Positions 56,801-64,000 of a DNA stretch of 64,000 nt are shown piece after piece. Source of the DNA: Trichoplusia ni (lineage: Eukaryota > Arthropoda > Insecta > Lepidoptera > Noctuidae). The notes beneath the pieces were generated by a model that saw only the letters and a program-made list of their open reading frames with translations, had not been told where the DNA came from and searched no databases. The stretch is taken from contig NC_039501.1 in assembly GCF_003590095.1 (NCBI RefSeq), positions 2,883,673-2,947,672 on the forward strand, in the 5' to 3' direction. Both the position numbers and the translations under genes were made by a program. Positions within the stretch are counted from its first letter, which is position 1, and the number at the start of each line of letters is the position of its first letter.

Positions 56801-59800
56801 CATTGTTTTCGGCCTTCTTAGTTTTATTAAAGTAAACTAAGACTAAGGCTAAGACTAAGGCTCCTTCTTTTATTAACAACATTATCCTCATTGCTAAATG
56901 ACGCGATACTACAACTGATAAAGATAACTTAAGATAAAGATAAAGATCATTTATTTCTAAAAAACTGAGACTTTCCAAACAAATGATAACGGCTTGATGT
57001 CGCTTTATCGACTTTGAAGTTCGTTAAATTATTTACAATAAGTACCCCGGTCAAAAAAAAATGCTATATTCGCAAAGCAAACATCGTGTGCCCATACTTC
57101 TAAAGTAACATTATTATTTGCCTATGGTATAACTCCAAAAAATCATCAATCAAAATCAAAGCACGTACTTAAACATGTTTTTATCTACAGCGGCGCCCCC
57201 TCCCCCCACTACAACCAGCGGTGACGTCACGGGCGGCACAAACCCTGACGTCATCAACTTTATTCAGAAACAGGAAGAGTACATTGAACAGCTGGAGCGC
57301 GAGAGCCAGTACTGCAGGGTAAGTCATTTGGATTAACAATAACTGCACAAGTTGGTCGATCATAGATTAAGCTAGACTTGATACGGCCGGTCCATGGATG
57401 GGTGTATATTTCATAACGATGGACGTCTATTTAAAGGCACGTTAAATTGTGGGTCCCCGCTGTCATTTGGTCTTTGATAGTCGTTACGGGTAATCAGAAG
57501 CTAGGAAGTCTGTCAATCAGTCTGATCAAAGGGTATCATGTTGTCCAGGTAATTGGATTGAAGAGGTCAGCTAGGCAGTCGCTTCTTGAAATACACTGGT
57601 ACTGACCTGAATCCGGTTGTACTGAAAGCCGACCGCTACATGGTTGAGTAAAAGCTAAGATGATGATGGATAGCTAAGTGGTTGAGATCACCACCCCAAA
57701 CCTACTAAGGGCGACGTGTCAGTGATTCAATCCCCGCATAGGAGAAGCACTGTGCCTATGACTCTATGCATGTGACTTGAATGCTCGTTAAAACCCTCAC
57801 ACATTTCGCGTAGTATGTTTAGCGAGATGGCCTGAACCATTTTTCAATATTTTCTTTCACTCTTGATCATTACTCCCAATATCTCCAGGATGAACTAAAC
57901 AATCTGCTGGGCAAAGTGAAGGAGGTTATATCGGAGAACGAGCACCTCCACGAGGCTCAGAAGAACAAGCTGATCTCCAAGATGTTCCACTCGTACCATG
58001 GCTCGGAGAGCGACGATCTGGATGAGCTGGGAGACAGCACTGGCCTGGATAGTGATAATAAGGTAACTGTAGACGCGTCGGTAACTTCTGAATTTTATCT
58101 CCAGTAACAGTGTTGATAAAACTACATATAAACGGTGATTTTCTTTCCATAACAGGCGACGCCTCTCAAAGCTCGCAAGTCAGCAAAGTCCCGTTCTACG
58201 AGACTGGAAGGTCCCAACATCGTCTTCGAGTCGCGTATTGCAGAACTAGAAGCTCAGCTCACGCAAGCCAAGATCGATCTTAAGAAAGTGCAGGTAAGGT
58301 TAAATTTTTCATTAGCGAGTTTGTTGATATAGTAAAACGATTACATATGTTTTAATATTTTTGGTGTATTTGTTTATTAGGAGGAAAACAATGAGAACAA
58401 GCGTAAGTTGGCCTCCGGGCTTGTTGACTCAACTTGCCTCGATGGCTTCAAGCGCCAGATCGACAATCTTCAGAGGTATGTCATTATAATTATTTTAATA
58501 GATCTCCATGAAATATGTTTTTCACTCTTTATCTGTACACTAGCTGTTGCCCGCGACTTTGTCTGCGTGATTTTCAAGATGTGAAAAACTAAGAAGTTTA
58601 ATAATAACGATCATCGCAAAAATGTAATGCAATATTGAAAATGAAACATTTTTTTTACATTTTAAACTTCCTTTTTTATTTCTAAATTATAAGTAATCTT
58701 GAGCGGCCCAAACACTATCAAATGTTTAAATCAAACACATTTCATCGTTTACGATACTATCCTGGTGTCAAATATTTCACAGCTGTTTTAATGACCTTTT
58801 CTTATTTAATCCCAAAAAGAGGTCTATAACTTTGACATATCTGCCTGCCTGTCTGTCTGTGACATCATAGCTTTCGAACAAATTGAACTATTTTAATTTA
58901 AACGTGAATTATGTGCAAGTGTTCGTTTAGACATGTTTGACAAATCGAGCCGTTTAAAAATGGGGGGTATGCAAGTAAAAAATAATAACACTTCTGCCAA
59001 AAAATGTTTTACTTTCGAGGGTTTTCCATTTTTTAATTGGAAAACCCTTGGTGGGTTATGATTTTCGAGCACGTCTGTTCTTGGGACGGCCTACACCTGA
59101 AATTGCTAGACGGATTATGACAGTGATTATGAGGTACCTATCATAAAATTGGAACAGTGATAGCCAGACAGTTATTATTTTCACACACGATGTTTTCTGA
59201 CGATATAAAGAAGATGTCAAATTATTTTTGTGGACGGAGCTGGTGAAGTGAGAGTCAGGCTCGGTAACTGTGGATTTTACATAGTGTCATAAGATATAAG
59301 ATTTTGCAAAACTGCGCCCAGATAAACGGTTTCCTGAAACACGTTTGATTGCCCTCTTAATATTAAAACTGATCTTCCTCACAAACATTTGGACTATTTC
59401 TAAAATAAAAAAGGTGGGAAACGTGTTATCTTGACACCCTGGTGTTTTGATCATGATTTGCCTTTAAATTGCTGATAAATAAATAGCGTGATAATAAAAA
59501 AACTATCAGACAACCCTTTTTTTAAAATTGACAATGACAAAAATCTAAAGTATAGGATATGTGTAATTTGTGATGTTACGACAAAGCAAAATCTATATCT
59601 ATACTAATATATAAAGCTGAACAGTTTGTTTGTTTGAACGCGCTAATCTCAGGAACTACTGGTCCAAATTGAAAAAATATTTTTGTGTTGAATAAACCAT
59701 TTATCGAGGAAGGCTTTAGGCTATAAATCATCACGCTGCGACTAATAGGAGCGAAGATACAATGGAAAATGTAAAAAAAACAGGGCAGGTATAAATCATA

Positions 59801-62800
59801 ACTTATATCTTCTACCCACGGGGATGAAGTCGCGGGCAACAGCTAGTATGAACATAAAAGTGACTTCATGTGCATGAGTTCTATTTACTGTACCAATTTA
59901 CAAAGAAAAATTACGTATTTTATTCGTTAACCTACCTGACGATCATTGAAGTAAAATACCTACCGTCATCCCTACTGTATAAATGGAACTTAAATAAAGA
60001 CTACATGAGGTTAGTTATGAGGTTACGCTGTCTATACCGACAGCCAAAATGAATTTTCCAGACATTGTATGACGGATGTAAGTACTGATAGCTACACGCT
60101 ATTATCAGCCTTATTGGGGAAATTTCCAAAAATATGTTCCTAATCCTCGTCGGCTTAGCTTTGGGATCTCAGAAACTCATTCAGTCTCGTTCCTTCCCCT
60201 GTTTTTACCAGGCTACGAAAGAAGAAAATTTTAAATAAGCAGAGATTACAACAAATTGTTAAAGGATTTCTTGGAAGGACCACGTGTGGTGTTACGAGTG
60301 CGGATAGAGTAATAAATGAGAATATAAGGGGAAGTTTGAAAGTGGCACCGGTTACAGAGAAACTACGTGGTAACCGGCCGGTATGGGCATGTTATGCGGA
60401 GGAATGAAAATCATGTGGTAAGGAAGGCGTTAAGCATGGATGTGGATGGATATAGGGGAAGAGGACGACCAAAGAAACGATGGATGGATTGTGTGAAAGA
60501 CGATATGGCTGTAAAGAGTGTTTCTTGTGAGATGACGGCCGATAGGAAGGTGTGGAAGAAGATGACATGTTACGCCGACCCCAAATAAAATAATTGGGAT
60601 AAGGGCAGAGGAATGATGATGACCACGTGTGCGGTCTCTGTAATGGCGGATGTAGACTGATCAAATCGTTAAAATGTTGAAAAATCCCAGGTATCAGTAA
60701 ACATTGTTCTGTCAATAGATACATAATGTCAAAAACCGTCTAGCGTACGCTCTTATTCATTGATAGGTTTGGTCGTACAGATCTTTCACATTGCATACCT
60801 ATTATGCAGTTTTATGCAAGTTTTCTGGGCTTTTTTATCCGAAATACTTTTGGCCTATGTAATGTTGCAAATTTAAGAAAACATTATTTCATTGTTTGAA
60901 AGGCTTTTTTTTGTTTGAATGTTTATATTTTTGTTGCTAGTTGTTACAGATGAACCAAGGTAATAATTAACTGTGTCGTTCAGTAATTTATTGTTGCATA
61001 TTTATAGATGAGATCAATGTGAACTACATGCAACTTTGGGTTGAGTGTCACTACGAATGTTTTGATCTTGAAGACATAGGTATATACTCCTATCGTAAAT
61101 AAATACAAAATCTATCACGGCATTCCACATTTGAACTTGAGTCATTTTAGTACATCAATAAAAATAAAAATAATTTAAGTTCCTTTCTTTCAAGAATGTA
61201 CCGATTACGGTAACAATAGCATAAAAAAACGTAATAGTTTATGTTTCTTTTATTTTACTTGTGAAATAGTCGCAGTAGGCCTATATCAGACTTGAAAGAG
61301 AATGAAATCACTAATTTTGTGAAAATTATTTATTTTCGAAAAATCCTATTATTGCTCTGCCAAAAGTCTTAAGATAAATAGCGTGATGTTTTTTGTGTAA
61401 ATTGATGACCGTGCTGCCTACTACTGAGTGGGGTGAAAATACACCTCATAATTGTATTAAACGATGTTACGGGTGAGTCCAAATATTTAAAACTTTACTG
61501 CTCATGCCCCCTGCATAGTAGCGTTATGGTTTTTGTATATTTGTTGTATCATGTCTACGATAAGGTTCATGCAAAATTTGAACGAAATATATTCAGTAGT
61601 TTATGAGATAATTTGATATTTGTTTATAGATATAAAAGGCTCTTGCTCACTCCCTGTAACGAAAAGCGAGATAATAAGTAAAAAGTATGTTGACCGGACC
61701 TCTTGTTGATATTCTCTGAAAATATGAATCAAATCTATCCAGTACTTTCCGAGATCTTTCCGGACATACATACAGACAAACAGACAAACAGACAAACAGA
61801 CAAAAATTCTAAAAAATATATTTTCGGCATCGGAATCGTTCGTAGACCACCCTGCAATTATTCTTTTTTAAAAATATTCAATGTACAGTTTTTACTTTTC
61901 TACAATTTTATTATATGTATAGATTTAGATTATTTTTGTTCTGGATATAAATATTTATACACACATCACATAACTAAAAGAAAGGCGAACAAACCAAAAC
62001 TCTTAAAATAAAGTATAGGTATGACTTAACAAATACATGTAAATTCTCATAAAATAAGGTCTACTAAAATAACTTTAATTTCTCAGGGACAAATCCTCCT
62101 TGGAGTCTCAGATATCGAAGCTGAAGCACAGCTTGGAGCAGCGCGATGACGACGGGCGTTACAAGCGCGGCTCGGACGCTGTGGAGCAGCAGCTGCGAGA
62201 GGAACGGAACAGCTTGGAGACTGAAGTGCGACGGCTTAAGGTATGATGGAACCTTAGGAGACTTGAGGAGAAAGGGACTTCGACTTTAAAGACTTTAGAT
62301 TAGTTCCGCGTGGTTTTAAAATCTTGAGCTTGGGGATATTTCAGATATAGACAGAAAAAAACCCGTTGACATTTTGTGATTCTGGCTGGTCTTGGCATAA
62401 ATAAAAAATCTGAGATTTGTTTAGAGTATAAATACACAGGACAACAGTTAACACAAAATGATAATCTTCACGGGCCACGTTTGGTTTATAAATAATTCTA
62501 CAAATATTATAACCGCGAAAGTTTGTATGTATGGACTATAGATGTAGGTTCCTTTTTCACGCAAAACCACTGACTGGATTTAAACGAAACTTGGGATACA
62601 GATATTTTATAACACGAAGGATAGTTTTCATTCCGATTTTGTTCCCGTGGGATCATTTTCGATTTGTGTCTAGTGCTAACATAAACAGGATTAAGACGAA
62701 GCAATACGCTTAATCAAAGAACAATAATGTTTTCCAGGATGATCTAGCTAAGGAGCGCAACAAGATCCGCGAGCTGGCGGGCGAGGGCGCGCGGCGCGCC

Positions 62801-64000
62801 GTGCAGGAGCGCAGCGCGGCCGAGCAGCGCTACACCGCGCACTTCGACGAGCTGCAGCACGACCTCGCCGCGCAGTACGATAACGTAGCTAAACTTCAGG
62901 TCAACTATGTATATCATATCCCTTCTTTATAGTAGGTGAGCCGAACAGTTTCACTCGAGAGTCTGCCGCGTCAGCTCATGGTTAAGGACTCCGGTTGGGT
63001 ACGAAACTTGTCGGGCAATACCGATAAATACGCGTGAACAAACAGGGGCATCATTAAATTATAATACCCTTTCTCTTATATTTTTAATAGATTTCAAAAA
63101 AGAAAAAGTTTATAATTTGATTGTATTTTGTTTTTTTTTTCATGGTTTGTACAACTTCGGCCGGATTGAACCGATTTTGTTGATTCTTTTGATTTCATTT
63201 AACGTAATATAGCTGTAATTTTGTTCCACAAAAACTTCAGTAGGAATGGATCAGTAGTTTTCTTCAGAGACCCCGGAGGTCGTGCGTTCGGTTCCCACTC
63301 AGGACAAAGTTTTGCCTGATGAGAACGATTTGTCAGTCTGTTTCTGGGTGTAGTCTATCTTTATTATGTATAGTAATATATAAGTGTATTTGAGACTGGA
63401 TGGCGTTGTTTGAAAGTTGTACCTAGAGTATTTTATTAACATTGGCAAAATTATTATTTTCAAATTTTTTGTATGTTTAATAAACCTCTTTATCGTATTC
63501 ATCTTAAGTATAATTATTATTCTTTTCCATAAAGTTGGACTTGGAACGTCAACGCCGCGAAGAGAACGAGCTGAAACGAGAGATCTCCATGAAGAATGCA
63601 GCCATTGATGAGTTGAAGATGGAACTTAAGAACAAAATGTGTAAGTACCAAACCGCCGTATAGAGTATTTGACAAAAAAAATCCAAGTATTCCATCAAAC
63701 ATCCAACAGGTTTTCGAAAAATATTTAAAACGTATTTTTCATTTTAATACATCACTAAAAAGTTACGAAGATTAAAAGTACTTAAGATGTTGAAATGTAT
63801 ATTCGTTGGGGATAGTAACATTACTTGCTACTAAAAAACTTACTAGCAAGTGACGTCATCCAAGATTTGCCTATGATATATCCTCTCACCAAATTCGCAA
63901 TTCCAGCATCTCTTCAAGCGGACTTGGCTCAGGCTCACGCGGAGAAGGCGTCGTTGGACGAGGAACTGGCCAGCGCTCGCCTTGCCATCGAGCGTCACCA
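50754..64000 (+). CDS. SDCCAG8-like centrosomal coiled-coil protein, 3' end beyond the window
   Basis: Exons: 50754-50869, 52991-53108, 53529-53709, 57191-57318, 57889-58062, 58156-58293, 58381-58475, 62087-62240, 62738-62899, 63535-63640 and 63907 to the window end. All phases match (about 488 codons). Introns are GT-AG except the first, which is GC-AG. Exons 4-5 encode INFIQKQEEYIEQLERESQY, CRDELNNLLGKVKEVISENE; this is the pattern (I-x-QYI-LE-E ... C-EEL ... V-ENE) that opens the coiled coil of SDCCAG8. Everything downstream is heptad-rich with Glu/Lys/Gln/Ala. The N-terminal 130 or so residues are basic and Ser-rich (MGSTSYITKSKPTGYRVKSG). Vertebrate SDCCAG8 acts at centrosomes and cilium base; the insect role is inferred. 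Human SDCCAG8 is 713 aa, so about a third of the protein is likely missing. Confidence 0.8.
51421..51525 (-). repeat. Dispersed repeat family C, degenerate copy
   Basis: CGTATTTCTCAGGATTGCC and CTAGTATCGGGCCCAACCG, GAAGTCTTTAATCAGC are degraded forms of the family C core. Confidence 0.5.
51577..51827 (-). mobile_element. Non-autonomous Helitron, complete ends
   Basis: On the minus strand it begins TCTATACTAATATATAAAGC and ends GCGGGCAACAGCTAG, with A and T flanks. It is 251 bp and close to the copy at 59598 (249 bp), so both are probably recent. Confidence 0.88.
52118..52255 (-). repeat. Dispersed repeat family C, copy with head inverted end
   Basis: The core is on the minus strand (+ strand GGACCCAACCGGAGTCCTTA, CATGAGCAGACGCGGCGGG). 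On its right is ACATCATTTAATAATGAATC AGTCTCACGA, the inverted terminal segment also seen at the right of 26527-26660. Confidence 0.7.
52991..53108 (+). CDS. SDCCAG8-like gene: exon 2
   Basis: It encodes RPSKMNEYGLKRIPDYTELA and YKEAVSKLRYFLSGNYAPS, ending at donor GTGAGT in phase 0. The helical YKEAVSKLRYFL segment has no recognised name but is typical of short N-terminal modules. Confidence 0.8.
53529..53709 (+). CDS. SDCCAG8-like gene: exon 3
   Basis: The acceptor AAAAAG/GTACGT is pyrimidine-poor close to the junction but has a TTTTTTTAACTTAACTTATT tract upstream. The frame (VRSYGGSTSVKNLDESDGDA, LAEYRPRPRLTTKYATLYAD) stays open and leaves with a single G that exon 4 completes to Ala. Confidence 0.78.
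53780..53835 (+). repeat. Dispersed repeat family D, partial copy
   Basis: It carries GATAGTGTCAGACTCTTAAT then GACTAAACCTGAACCGCCGT, followed by degraded sequence. It is cut off by the LINE insertion zone. Confidence 0.6.
53889..56980 (-). mobile_element. Non-LTR retrotransposon (LINE), Jockey/CR1-type, antisense in SDCCAG8 intron 3
   Basis: The 3' end is a (TTA)n run at about 53889-53913, preceded by a short 3' UTR. One long ORF fills most of the element. No separate ORF1 with gag-like zinc knuckles was found between the ORF and exon 4 at 57191, so the 5' end is probably truncated near 56980. Target-site duplications could not be found by eye. It lies opposite to the host gene and does not touch either exon. 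Confidence 0.85.
53959..56766 (-). CDS. LINE ORF2: AP-endonuclease and reverse transcriptase, 935 aa, uninterrupted
   Basis: The N-terminal third is an apurinic-type endonuclease. Visible are FKFVSFNCKSIK (Asn), ADIIALQETWLL (Glu), VYVLGDFNAHPGEL (Asp-Asn), DHCVTSHSA and FWSDHLPLVIE (catalytic SDH). The middle is a reverse transcriptase: KSPGHDGLSIEHLKY, NNYRPISLATIVAKVLDSVL, YACFLDLSKAFDLVSYDLL, CGVRQGGLSSPRLFNLY and NFSYADDMVLLTP with the catalytic YADD. All key residues are present and no stop or frameshift occurs, so it may be recently active. The ATG at 56766 gives MGIQTNTTATT before the endonuclease. Assignment to the Jockey/CR1 group is by overall motif style; the exact clade is uncertain. 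Confidence 0.92.
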   Translation of the reverse strand: MGIQTNTTATTTLFKFVSFNCKSIKRSIDCVRKLCQSADIIALQETWLLPYDIPILGTVDQEFAYTGTSAVDISNGVLKGRPYGGVAILWRKSVFKEVTVIECNNPRISAIKVSMKDRAFLVFSVYMPTNGIDNLEEFTTCFGEVCAIVDHYAIESIYVLGDFNAHPGELFGNELINLCMDQQWSCVDIDVLGSVLSNYTFISEAHGCVRWLDHCVTSHSAKQTIKNVFINYDTFWSDHLPLVIECELSAIICKNSNYNKNIKNKAVWGYRTKEQIKSYTKLCNSKLKLIDFPVELRECSYDICNCKEHRNCLDKLYKDIIIALTDSAINTCETKSHSRKKKHVIGWNKHVCEAHREARSKFLYWVSQDRPQSGTIYEEMCESRKLFKNRLKWCHNNKEQIKMEIISECRASKNFSDFWKATNSLNHKTGLPVSVGSASDSRDIAELFREHFTTKSPLGSSSADPGSTMTGELYRVSAKQVRQIVSSMSRGKSPGHDGLSIEHLKYAGVHLPRVLAMFFTLCLNHSYLPIDLMKTIVVPIVKNKTGDLSDKNNYRPISLATIVAKVLDSVLDSELDKNINIHDAQFGFRAGLSTESAILSLKHTVQYYTERSTPVYACFLDLSKAFDLVSYDLLWEKLKKTRVPTQVQRIFHFWYQNQNNYVRWANAFSDTYRLECGVRQGGLSSPRLFNLYVNELIVGLSSTRVGCWIDNICMNNFSYADDMVLLTPTVSAMRQLLAICETYSIQHGLMYNAKKSEYMVFKAPGKCTLNVPAIKLNGIELKRVEKFKYLGHYVTEDLEDQVDIERERRALAVRSNMLARRFVRCSKQVKVTLFKAYCQTFYTCSLWFRYTQRTLNALRVQYNNGFRMLLGLPRFCSASGMFAEARVDGFHAVIRKRLVSLLSRVRSSTNSILQVIAEKQDSDILKAFIRAQILL
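57191..57318 (+). CDS. SDCCAG8-like gene: exon 4 with the family signature
   Basis: It encodes AAPPPPTTTSGDVTGGTNPD then VINFIQKQEEYIEQLERESQ YCR (written here in two pieces). This aligns with INDQSQYIHHLEAEVKFC of SDCCAG8 and ends at the same Cys-rich junction. Confidence 0.85.
57365..57650 (+). repeat. Dispersed repeat family F (LINE-tail-like), copy 2
   Basis: It contains AAGCTAGGAAGTCTGTC, ATTGGATTGAAGAGGTCAGC, GCAGTCGCTTCTTG, CCTGAATCCGGTTG and GAAAGCCGACCGC, then AAGCTAAGATGATGATGG. The reverse complement of these strings is seen at 19742-19960. Confidence 0.6.
57664..57840 (+). mobile_element. tRNA-derived SINE, family A
   Basis: GGATAGCTAAGTGGTTGAGA (A box), GTCAGTGATTCAATCCCCG (B box), then the body with CTTGAATGCTCGTTAAAACC. 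It lies directly behind the family F repeat. Confidence 0.75.
57889..58475 (+). CDS. SDCCAG8-like gene: exons 5-7
   Basis: Exons 57889-58062, 58156-58293 and 58381-58475 lie close together. They encode DELNNLLGKVKEVISENEHL, an acidic linker (GSESDDLDELGDSTGLDSDN), the coiled-coil piece ESRIAELEAQLTQAKIDLKK and EENNENKRKLASGLVDSTCL. All introns are 87-93 bp with good GT-AG ends. Confidence 0.85.
58540..58580 (-). repeat. Helitron 3'-end fragment
   Basis: CTAGCTGTTGCCCGCGACTT is the complement of the usual 3' terminus (AAGTCGCGGGCAACAGCTAG). The rest of the element is not recognisable. Confidence 0.6.
58840..58960 (+). repeat. Repeat shared with the 5' part of the window
   Basis: CGTGAATTATGTGCAAGTG, TAGACATGTTTGACAAATC and GAGCCGTTT recur as GGTGAATTATGTGAAAGTT, AGAGATGTTTGATAAAAT and GAGCCATTT at about 1100-1250. 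It is an old dispersed repeat of unknown type. Confidence 0.5.
59598..59846 (+). mobile_element. Non-autonomous Helitron, complete ends (best copy)
   Basis: It starts TCTATACTAATATATAAAGC, ends GCGGGCAACAGCTAG and is flanked by A (59597) and T (59847). It is 249 bp, non-coding, with the 3' hairpin-forming GGGGATGAAGTCGCGGGC just before the end. It is used here as the family reference. Confidence 0.88.
60206..60620 (+). pseudogene. RTE-like LINE reverse-transcriptase 3' end, frameshifted
   Basis: One frame starts near FLGRTTCGVTSADRVINENI and RGSLKVAPVTEKLR. After a frameshift near 60370 it continues YGHVMRRNENHVVRKALSMD, RGRGRPKKRWMDCVKDDM, ending YADPK and TAA (60586-60588). This is the well-known C-terminal block (GHVMRR ... 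RGRGRPKKRW ... D-M ... ADPK) of insect RTE-type LINEs, followed by the usual GATGATGA-rich tail. Confidence 0.8.
61769..61804. repeat. CAGACAAA-type microsatellite
   Basis: CAGACAAA is repeated about four times, next to ACATACATA. It is a simple tandem repeat within a dispersed repeat context. Confidence 0.8.
62087..62899 (+). CDS. SDCCAG8-like gene: exons 8-9, coiled coil
   Basis: Exon 62087-62240 encodes DKSSLESQISKLKHSLEQRD and VEQQLREERNSLETEVRRLK. Exon 62738-62899 encodes DDLAKERNKIRELAGEGARR and YTAHFDELQHDLAAQYDNVA. Both have leucine/charged heptads. Exon 9 is much more GC-rich than its flanks (GGGCGAGGGCGCGCGGCGCG), a strong codon-bias contrast. Confidence 0.85.
62505..62700 (+). repeat. 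Dispersed repeat family E, best copy
   Basis: It contains GAAAGTTTGTATGTATGGAC, TTTTTCACGCAAAACCACTG, GATTTAAACGAAACTTGGG and TCCCGTGGGATCATTTTCG. Complementary copies are at 20515-20640 and 49455-49575. It sits 40 bp from the acceptor of exon 9. Confidence 0.6.
62962..63065 (+). repeat. Dispersed repeat family C, copy
   Basis: GACTCCGGTTGGGTACGAAA, CTTGTCGGGCAATACCG and ATAAATACGCGTGAACAAAC match the family core; the right end is diverged (ATCATTAAATTATAATA). Confidence 0.65.
63255..63430 (+). mobile_element. SINE-like element, family B, best copy
   Basis: The B-box-like GTGCGTTCGGTTCCCAC is followed by a body with ATTTGTCAGTCTGTTTCTGG and ends with GAGACTGGATGGCGTTGTTT. The tail recurs at 34895 and 38395. 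The A-box region is not clear. Confidence 0.55.
63535..64000 (+). CDS. SDCCAG8-like gene: exons 10-11, running off the window
   Basis: Exon 63535-63640 encodes LDLERQRREENELKREISMK and NAAIDELKMELKNKM; exon 63907 onwards encodes SSLQADLAQAHAEKASLDEE LASARLAIERH (in two pieces) and is cut by the window edge. Both are coiled coil with phase-consistent junctions. Confidence 0.85.

Larger units (their letters stand above)
58476..62086. other. 3.6-kb intron 7 of the SDCCAG8-like gene
   Basis: It holds a Helitron 3' fragment (58540), a repeat similar to 1100-1250 (58840-58960), a complete small Helitron (59598), a LINE 3' fragment (60206-60620) and a (CAGACAAA)n-like microsatellite (61769-61804). 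No extra exon was recognised. Confidence 0.7.

Noticed and set aside
1..64000. CRISPR array or prophage-like system
   Set aside because: No regularly spaced direct repeats with unique spacers. All evidence is for a eukaryotic, intron-bearing genome.

Overview
This is a eukaryotic, intron-rich, AT-rich window that looks like a lepidopteran (moth or butterfly) nuclear genome, possibly a noctuid-type moth; that placement is inference. It rests on insect-style GT-AG introns, many tRNA-derived SINEs, Helitrons that begin TCTATACTAAT and end CTAG, and RTE-type LINE ends. No rRNA gene, free-standing tRNA gene, CRISPR array or bacterial-type operon was seen.

Two host genes lie head-to-tail on the + strand. 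Gene A (exons from 9696 to 43639; 5' end not found) encodes a Rho guanine-nucleotide exchange factor of the PLEKHG1/2/3 type. It has a phosphotyrosine-motif-rich N-terminal exon (9696-10970), a DH-PH module spread over eight small exons (11289-38944), and a single 4.57-kb terminal exon (39066-43639) encoding about 1,520 mostly disordered residues with a cysteine cluster near its start. All ten exons join in one phase-consistent frame of at least 2,282 codons. Gene B (50754 to beyond 64000) encodes an SDCCAG8-like centrosomal coiled-coil protein. Eleven exons join in frame (about 488 codons in the window), and the first intron needs a GC-AG splice donor to keep the frame.

The introns and the 7-kb intergenic gap are packed with mobile DNA. 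The 17.9-kb DH intron of gene A holds an apparently complete, two-gene PIF/Harbinger transposon (21091-24596) with a 24-bp terminal inverted repeat, TTA target duplication, an intact 373-aa DDE transposase (one intron) and a convergent intact 288-aa Myb/SANT-like protein (three introns). The third intron of gene B holds an antisense LINE with an uninterrupted 935-aa endonuclease-reverse transcriptase ORF (53959-56766). Between the two genes a decayed Helitron (46421-48583) sits inside a small non-autonomous Helitron. Further non-autonomous Helitrons, tRNA-derived SINEs, palindromic MITE-like repeats and RTE/CR1-type LINE tails are spread throughout.

No wholly new system was proven. The observations most worth following are the intact Harbinger with Myb-type hexamers in its subterminal repeats, the p130Cas-like YDxP docking motifs and Cys-rich cluster in the PLEKHG-like protein, the GC-AG intron, the intact LINE, and the nested Helitrons.
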